This document shows, in pieces, positions 58,985-64,000 of a stretch of 64,000 nt of DNA (positions are counted from its first letter, which is position 1; the number at the start of each line of letters is the position of its first letter). This DNA comes from Rotaria sordida (lineage: Eukaryota > Rotifera > Eurotatoria > Philodinida > Philodinidae). Location: the NCBI GenBank assembly GCA_905250125.1, contig CAJNOL010000028.1:279367-343366 (forward strand), in the 5' to 3' direction. The notes beneath the pieces were generated by a model that was given only the letters and a program-made list of their open reading frames with translations, did no database searches and was not told the origin of the DNA. The position numbers and the translations under genes were made by a program.

Positions 58985-59473
58985 TCTAATGTCCACGCCA
59001 AAATTAAGGAGGGATAGGTGTAAGCTCAACAACTCAACAATAGTAACAGCTAGTGACCTGTGGTTTTTAGCAATCGAATGAGAAAGACTCCGAAAGTTTT
59101 TTCGTCTAACACTATTTTAGAGCTCATCATCTTCGCAAAATATTCAACAAACTAAATGAAAACTGTGATCCATTTAGGTGTAATTTTGACATGTTCTTCA
59201 CATCTATAGGTCACAGCACAATTCAAGTGATTATATTCTTATGTCTCAATGCTGAGTAAACAAAATTACACATGTAATCGATCAAACTATATAGAATGGT
59301 ATTTATCTTAAGCAAATTTTCTGTCGTTTTTATCAAAATTTTCTTGAAACGAAACATCATTGTCATGAATGATTTGCGAAAATGATGACTTTTACAATAA
59401 TTTTGTTTTATAAACTATCAAACAAAAAGACATTTTAAGTTCTCTCCTTTCAATTGCTGAAAACTGTAGGTAG
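58985..59473 (+). repeat. Dispersed repeat R1, copy 2
   Basis: About 490 bases aligning with 32780-33305 in the same orientation (see that entry for shared blocks). Located between ATP5PF and RPL24. No terminal structure or coding recognised. Confidence 0.65.
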
Positions 59474-59904
59474 AGTCGATCGGATTAGTCTCAGACTCGG
59501 GTCTGAAGATTTTGGACTCGTTAGTATCTAGCTGTAGGTCGCTAGCTGTTCCGCTCTGTTGTCGATTTATTGAGATTACATGGAATCATCTTTAATTCCA
59601 GCGTGAGCATTAATTCGATTCTTGTGTTCATTGCTTATTCTAAAAATAAAACTGATCTAGTATGAATAATTATCAATCGAATTTTTTAATAAATTTATTT
59701 TTCTTGTTTTTTTTTATATATTAATATAAGTGTTTAATTGATATTCTTCTTTTTCTTCTCTGTTTATTTCATGTTGTTGAATGATGATGAACAAGAAAAA
59801 CTCGATGAGATATACAGAGATACAATAAATGAATGCACGCAACGTTTGCTAAAACAAAGCAAAAGAAAAAACGGGGCGGCAACATATATATAATTGTAGT
59901 TGGT

Positions 59905-60606
59905 TTATCGTTGTGTGCCCTTCTTTGGGCCAGCCTTTGGTATATTTTTCTGAATCTTTTCTGGTTTTTTCACTGGTTTACCACTCTAGAAAATAGAACA
60001 AAATTAATAATTAAAAATACAATGTTTTTAAAAACTTACCTTAAGAACAGCTGACTGTACAGCTTTCTTTTGTAGAGTTTTGGCCTTTTTAGCTTGTTTT
60101 GCAGCACTATTTAAATATATGAAAACTAGTTTTTAAAAACTAGAAGAAATCTATTGAATCATACTTAATAGCATCTTGTCGTTGAGCCTTTCGAAATTCT
60201 GGTTGTTGATTACGTTTAGCAAGAATCTCGTTCCAGGTAACACCAGTGATGGCTCGTTGAAATTTAATATTACGACGTGTACGTTTTTTAACTTCTTGTT
60301 CAGCAGCGCCTTTCTTATGCTTACGACGATAATAAACAGTCCATGTAACACGACGTGGATTTCGACGCATATCAGCCGATCGTTGACATTTTGAATTTAA
60401 ATAAATATGTACCTAAAGAATAAAGTTAATTTTTTTTTAACAAAGAAAACAAAAAAACATATTCAAACAAACTTTGCCGTCAATTTTAACAACACGTTTG
60501 CCATGACCAGGATAGATTTTATATCCACTGTAATTGCAAATTTCGAGTCTAAAGAAAAATTTATTAAAATGAAAGAATAAAAGATCTTGTTTGTGTCTTA
60601 CTTCAT
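59905..60606 (-). CDS. RPL24: 60S ribosomal protein L24 (eL24)
   Basis: Structural protein of the large ribosomal subunit, contacting the small subunit. Five exons (60602-60606, 60473-60548, 60165-60412, 60040-60106, 59905-59985) give 158 residues, the family length. Sequence begins [20 protein letters not shown] (family [20 protein letters not shown]), then [65 protein letters not shown] and a basic Lys/Ala tail. The first coding exon is only ATGAA, joined to A-CTC; such tiny first exons fit ribosomal genes. Introns run 53-60 bases. Basic composition and all-round identity make this certain. Confidence 0.96.
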
Positions 60607-61961
60607 GATGACTCGATAAACTTAATTTAACGAGATCTGAAATAAAGATAAATTAAATAAAATGAATATGATATTCGTTTGTGAACAAGAATAAAAATTT
60701 GACTGTTTTGTTTATAAATTACTTTAACAAGATTTTGGAAGAATACATGGTAAATCATGGAGTACCTATCCGGTATTATGGATTACTATTGTTGAAGAAA
60801 AAAATGTCATTAGAATTTATGTTAGTTGAATAAAATATTCATCTTAAAATAAAGGATAAAACAAATGAATCAAGAAATTAAATTTTTTTCTGGATATTTA
60901 ATTAAACTATCAATTGTATTGTGGCTCCATCTGTAAGAATTGCAGTTGTGGCAATCATCAGAGTACAAAGAATTATTTCGATTATGCTTTTCCATTGAGA
61001 AAAAAGTCTTCTATCAAAATAAAAGATATTTCTATAGTAGATATTTCACCAGATGACATTTAATATCACATGACCGAAGACTTTTCATGAGGGAGAAACA
61101 CCATCTATAATATTACTAATGGAACGCTTGCCATAGAAATACAAAATAAAATTCTCAAATGATTGATTTTATCTATCATGTATTTTATATCAACGTGGGA
61201 AAACTCTTATTACGCTCTACTATGAAACATTTCTCCATTTATCACTAAGTTAATGTAAAGACAAATGAAGCAATTATTCTTTCACTTAACCATCAATAAT
61301 AAGAACAATTATGCCTTGAAGATACTTCAAAACTATTAGTTTTATTGAATTTGAATATTGATCGACTCTCGGAACTGGTCTTCACTAAGAGTGAGTTGAA
61401 AAGTTATTCAATCAATATTTCTACAAATAAATCTCAAGAAGGACTATGAGATAAAATTTCGAAGATTTTTGTTAGTGTATTTCGAATTGTTCGTTTTCGA
61501 TTTTATATTTTCGATTTAGATAATTATACTTTAATTAATTAACATATATGAATTGTGTAAATATTCTCTTTCTGTAAAAATCATAAATTTCTCTGTCTTT
61601 CAAAACAAAACATTTTTTATTCTTTTGTTCTCCAGTAATTAAGCCTTAGATAAAACTCCTATTATTTTTGAATAGCATTCATTTTTTTTAGCACATAAAT
61701 TCTCATTCACGTCACGATTGGCTTGAACACTCGTACATTAAATATAATCAATAATTCAAAACTATTTTCAAATCTCAAAAGACATTTAACATATATTCTT
61801 CGAGAGAACAGAATATTAGTTCATCTTTTTTGACTAATTAATATTCAAATATTATTACAAAAACAAAACATCGATATAATATTATTCACTTTCTAAGAAT
61901 TAATTAATCTTTGGTTCTTTAAAATAGTTCATTTAAAAGTCTTATTTATTTAATTATTTAT
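60607..61961. other. Intergenic, RPL24 promoter side
   Basis: AT-rich with no gene recognised. The proximal part is presumably the RPL24 promoter and the distal part the 3' untranslated region of the TMEM272-like gene. Nothing else seen. Confidence 0.4.
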
Positions 61962-62949
61962 TTATTCATTAATCAATACGCGAGCACAATATCTTGCAAA
62001 AATGATGAATGAAAATATGAATAATATAGCAAATATAGCCAACACATAAATAATTCCAATTGAAACTAACGTAAATATATATAAGGAATGATTACACCAA
62101 TCAATCGGTTGAGTTTCAGTCATATCTTGTGCTGGCCAAAAAATTGACCATGTCCAATAATTTCCCATTAAAAAAGAAATAAGAAGAAAAATAAAAGCTA
62201 ATAATTCCATAAACCATATTCCATTATCTTTAAGTCTTTGACCACCAGAGCTATCTTCTAAATGTGCATCATAATCAGTATCGTCATCATCATCAAGACC
62301 AGATTCTTGTCGCTTTCGACGTAATGCTCGTAACATTAACCATAACCAAAAAAGAGAACCAACACCACCACCAATAAGATGATAAATAATAAGTAATGGT
62401 TGTTTTGGACAATCATTAGAATATTTACATCCTGAATGTATCAAAAAGATATTAAAACAAAAGAAAAACATAATTATACCAACCAAATACAAACATTAAA
62501 CTAAAGACTATCACCAATATTGCTTCGACAAGAATAATAGGAGCTAAATAAATACGAAAAAAATCAATTATTTGCTTGATTGAACAAAAAAAAAATCGAA
62601 ATACTTACTACTAATACTGAGTATATGAAATGATCGATGGATATATTCGAAACATGTATCACTTTCTTCTGATGCAATAATAAGAGATCCTGTCAATGTA
62701 TCATATTGAGAATCTAAATAAATATCCCATTGTCCACTGGTAGACTTATTTCCACCAGTATTGCTAACACCGTTCTCCGTCGCGCCAATATTTGTATAAC
62801 ACTGACAACAACAACAGCAGTACTAAATAAAAAAAGAAAATATGAAGCAACGAAACGAAAGATGATGGAAGAAAGAGAAAAGAAAAGTATTATTTATTTA
62901 TATGAATATATTGATGACTTACAATACAACGAGACCAAGAACACGGCAT
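61962..62949 (-). CDS. Four-pass membrane protein, TMEM272-like
   Basis: Four exons (62923-62949, 62609-62822, 62484-62543, 61962-62431) give 256 residues. The N-terminal part is Cys-rich (IYCCCCCQCYTN, possible palmitoylation) and polar. Four hydrophobic segments follow: PIILVEAILVIVFSLMFVFG; QPLLIIYHLIGGGVGSLFWL; GIWFMELLAFIFLLISFLMG; SLYIFTLVSIGIIYVLAIFA, with a further hydrophobic tail to RYCARV. A basic/acidic loop (RALRRKRQESGLDDDDD) separates helices 2 and 3. The pattern C..NDCP.QP...IYL...G, then GN.W..SI..P and .C....Y.F is that of the TMEM272 family (function unknown). The 27-base first exon (MPCSWSRCI) is chosen because it has a strong GTAAGT donor and keeps the frame. Multi-copy in many invertebrates. 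Confidence 0.75.
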
Positions 62950-64000
62950 TAGATATTAAAAAATCTTCAATTACTATCCAATTTTGCATGTACATAATTT
63001 TTAAATGAAGATATGTAACGATTCATGACATTAGTTTATAGTTAAATTGACTTTGTTCAATAGATATATATATATGTATTTTTCTTTTTTCCTAATCACC
63101 ATTGATTATCTATAAATCATCGAAAGCAAAAAAGAAGAATAGCATAAAGAGAGAGAGAGAAGAAGAGAGGATGGTGCATGAAATGAAAATCAGTTTAATA
63201 TTCTCGGCTTTTTCCTCATCTATCTCTCGATGTAGAGCTGTTGTTTCTCGAGAGCAAGCCGTCAGTCTCACAAAACAATATGTTGACACTCGTTTCATCC
63301 TCAGAGAGAAAACTGAAACGAAGAATGAATGTTATGCTGCATAGTCGAACGATTAGATTTCTCCTATTTCTTCCTTTCTATAGTTGTCTTCTATTTGTAT
63401 ATATTTCTCGACGTGCTAGTAGCCGTTCTCTTTAGTCTAATTCAATTACGATCGAAAAAACAAGTAATGATTTACGCACAACTTATTCAATGACAATAGT
63501 CAAAACAATTGATTGCTGAACGTAATTATTTATTGTTTTTCTTTACCGTCTATGTTTCACCATCTACATAGACATACATATATATTATTTTAATTGTGAA
63601 TAATCAAATATAGGAGTTCTTATTTTTGATGCATCAAAGTGATATAAATAGAATTCTAATCAATTGATTGTAGATATTATATTGGAATGTAATCGTGCAT
63701 AATATGCAATTGATTTCCGATGCGAAAATAATCAGACTAACTTTACGTGTTTTGAATATGTTGTTTTTAATAAAGAAATTATATTCCTCTTTATTATGGA
63801 TATTTCTTCCGGAATGCTTAGAAAGTTTTGGTATTCTTCACAATCGATGAAGCCGTTTTTGTATGACCGACAGTTGATTTATTATAGGTCCTTTTTTGTA
63901 CTAAAACAGCTGTTAATAGAACATTTACACTAACAAGATTTCATAAGAATTGAAAAGAAATCGATCGAACTTTGTTTCAAGTATCACAATGTATGTAATA
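62950..64000. other. Upstream of the TMEM272-like gene, no gene recognised
   Basis: A purine-rich GA tract lies at 63148-63172 and a (TA)n run at 63064-63076. Overlapping open frames on both strands (63100-63440) look compositional. Nothing else supported to the window end. Confidence 0.4.

Noticed and set aside
1-64000. CRISPR arrays, operons, bacterial promoters, LTR elements
   Set aside because: The DNA is eukaryotic with spliced genes; no regularly spaced repeat arrays, no paired long terminal repeats and no retroviral-type protein motifs were seen. The only reverse-transcriptase sequence is the LINE.

Overview
This is about 64 kb of AT-rich eukaryotic nuclear DNA. The host genes are compact: introns of mostly 45-80 bases with plain GT-AG ends, short untranslated regions and single-copy housekeeping genes. 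Animal-type genes (BORA, V-ATPase c, HSD17B10, ATP5PF, RPL24, a TMEM272-like protein) lie beside fungal- or plant-looking ones (expansin-like protein, plant-type GH35 beta-galactosidase, fungal-type delta-8 sphingolipid desaturase) and many small inverted-repeat elements. This mixture suggests a bdelloid rotifer (Adineta/Rotaria type). That assignment is an inference from gene content and architecture; no database search was made.

Layout. 1-6.3 kb: the first exon of an unrecognised gene (-), V-ATPase subunit c (-) and two fold-back elements. 6.3-9 kb: BORA (+, six exons). 9-16.3 kb: a mobile-element zone with a fold-back, a hAT-type fold-back inserted beside a TPR-gene relic, and an expansin-like gene (-). 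16.3-18.5 kb: an intronless GH35 beta-galactosidase (+). 18.5-28.7 kb: a chain of non-autonomous hAT- and piggyBac-type elements with intact target duplications, interrupted by a two-exon secreted peptide precursor (-). 28.7-33.9 kb: a decayed HSD17B10 copy directly downstream of a three-exon HSD17B10 gene (both -). 34-36.5 kb: an 11-exon helical-repeat protein resembling SLF2/Nse6 (-). 39.6-40.7 kb: a MULE-like element. 40.9-44.2 kb: a cytochrome-b5 desaturase (-) with two adjacent fold-backs in one intron. 44.9-56.3 kb: a gene desert of nested elements: a large palindrome, a LINE split by a 3.67 kb hAT element, and a Tc1/mariner relic carrying its own small insertion. 56.7-63 kb: ATP5PF (+), RPL24 (-) and a TMEM272-like gene (-).

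The genes are independent eukaryotic transcription units, not an operon. Loose themes are energy and proton metabolism (V-ATPase c, ATP synthase coupling factor 6, mitochondrial HSD17B10), carbohydrate and wall processing (GH35, expansin-like), membrane lipids (sphingolipid desaturase), mitosis and genome maintenance (BORA, SLF2-like) and translation (RPL24). I consider two things most worth attention. The first is the undescribed amidated-peptide precursor at 21.8-22.3 kb. The second is the set of DNA-element families whose ends can be fixed from target-site duplications: TWA (Harbinger-like fold-backs), TTAA (piggyBac), 8 bp (hAT) and TA (mariner). Exon-intron structures were inferred by eye from reading frame, splice sites and family knowledge. 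Tandem stretches, palindromes and target duplications were read directly from the sequence.
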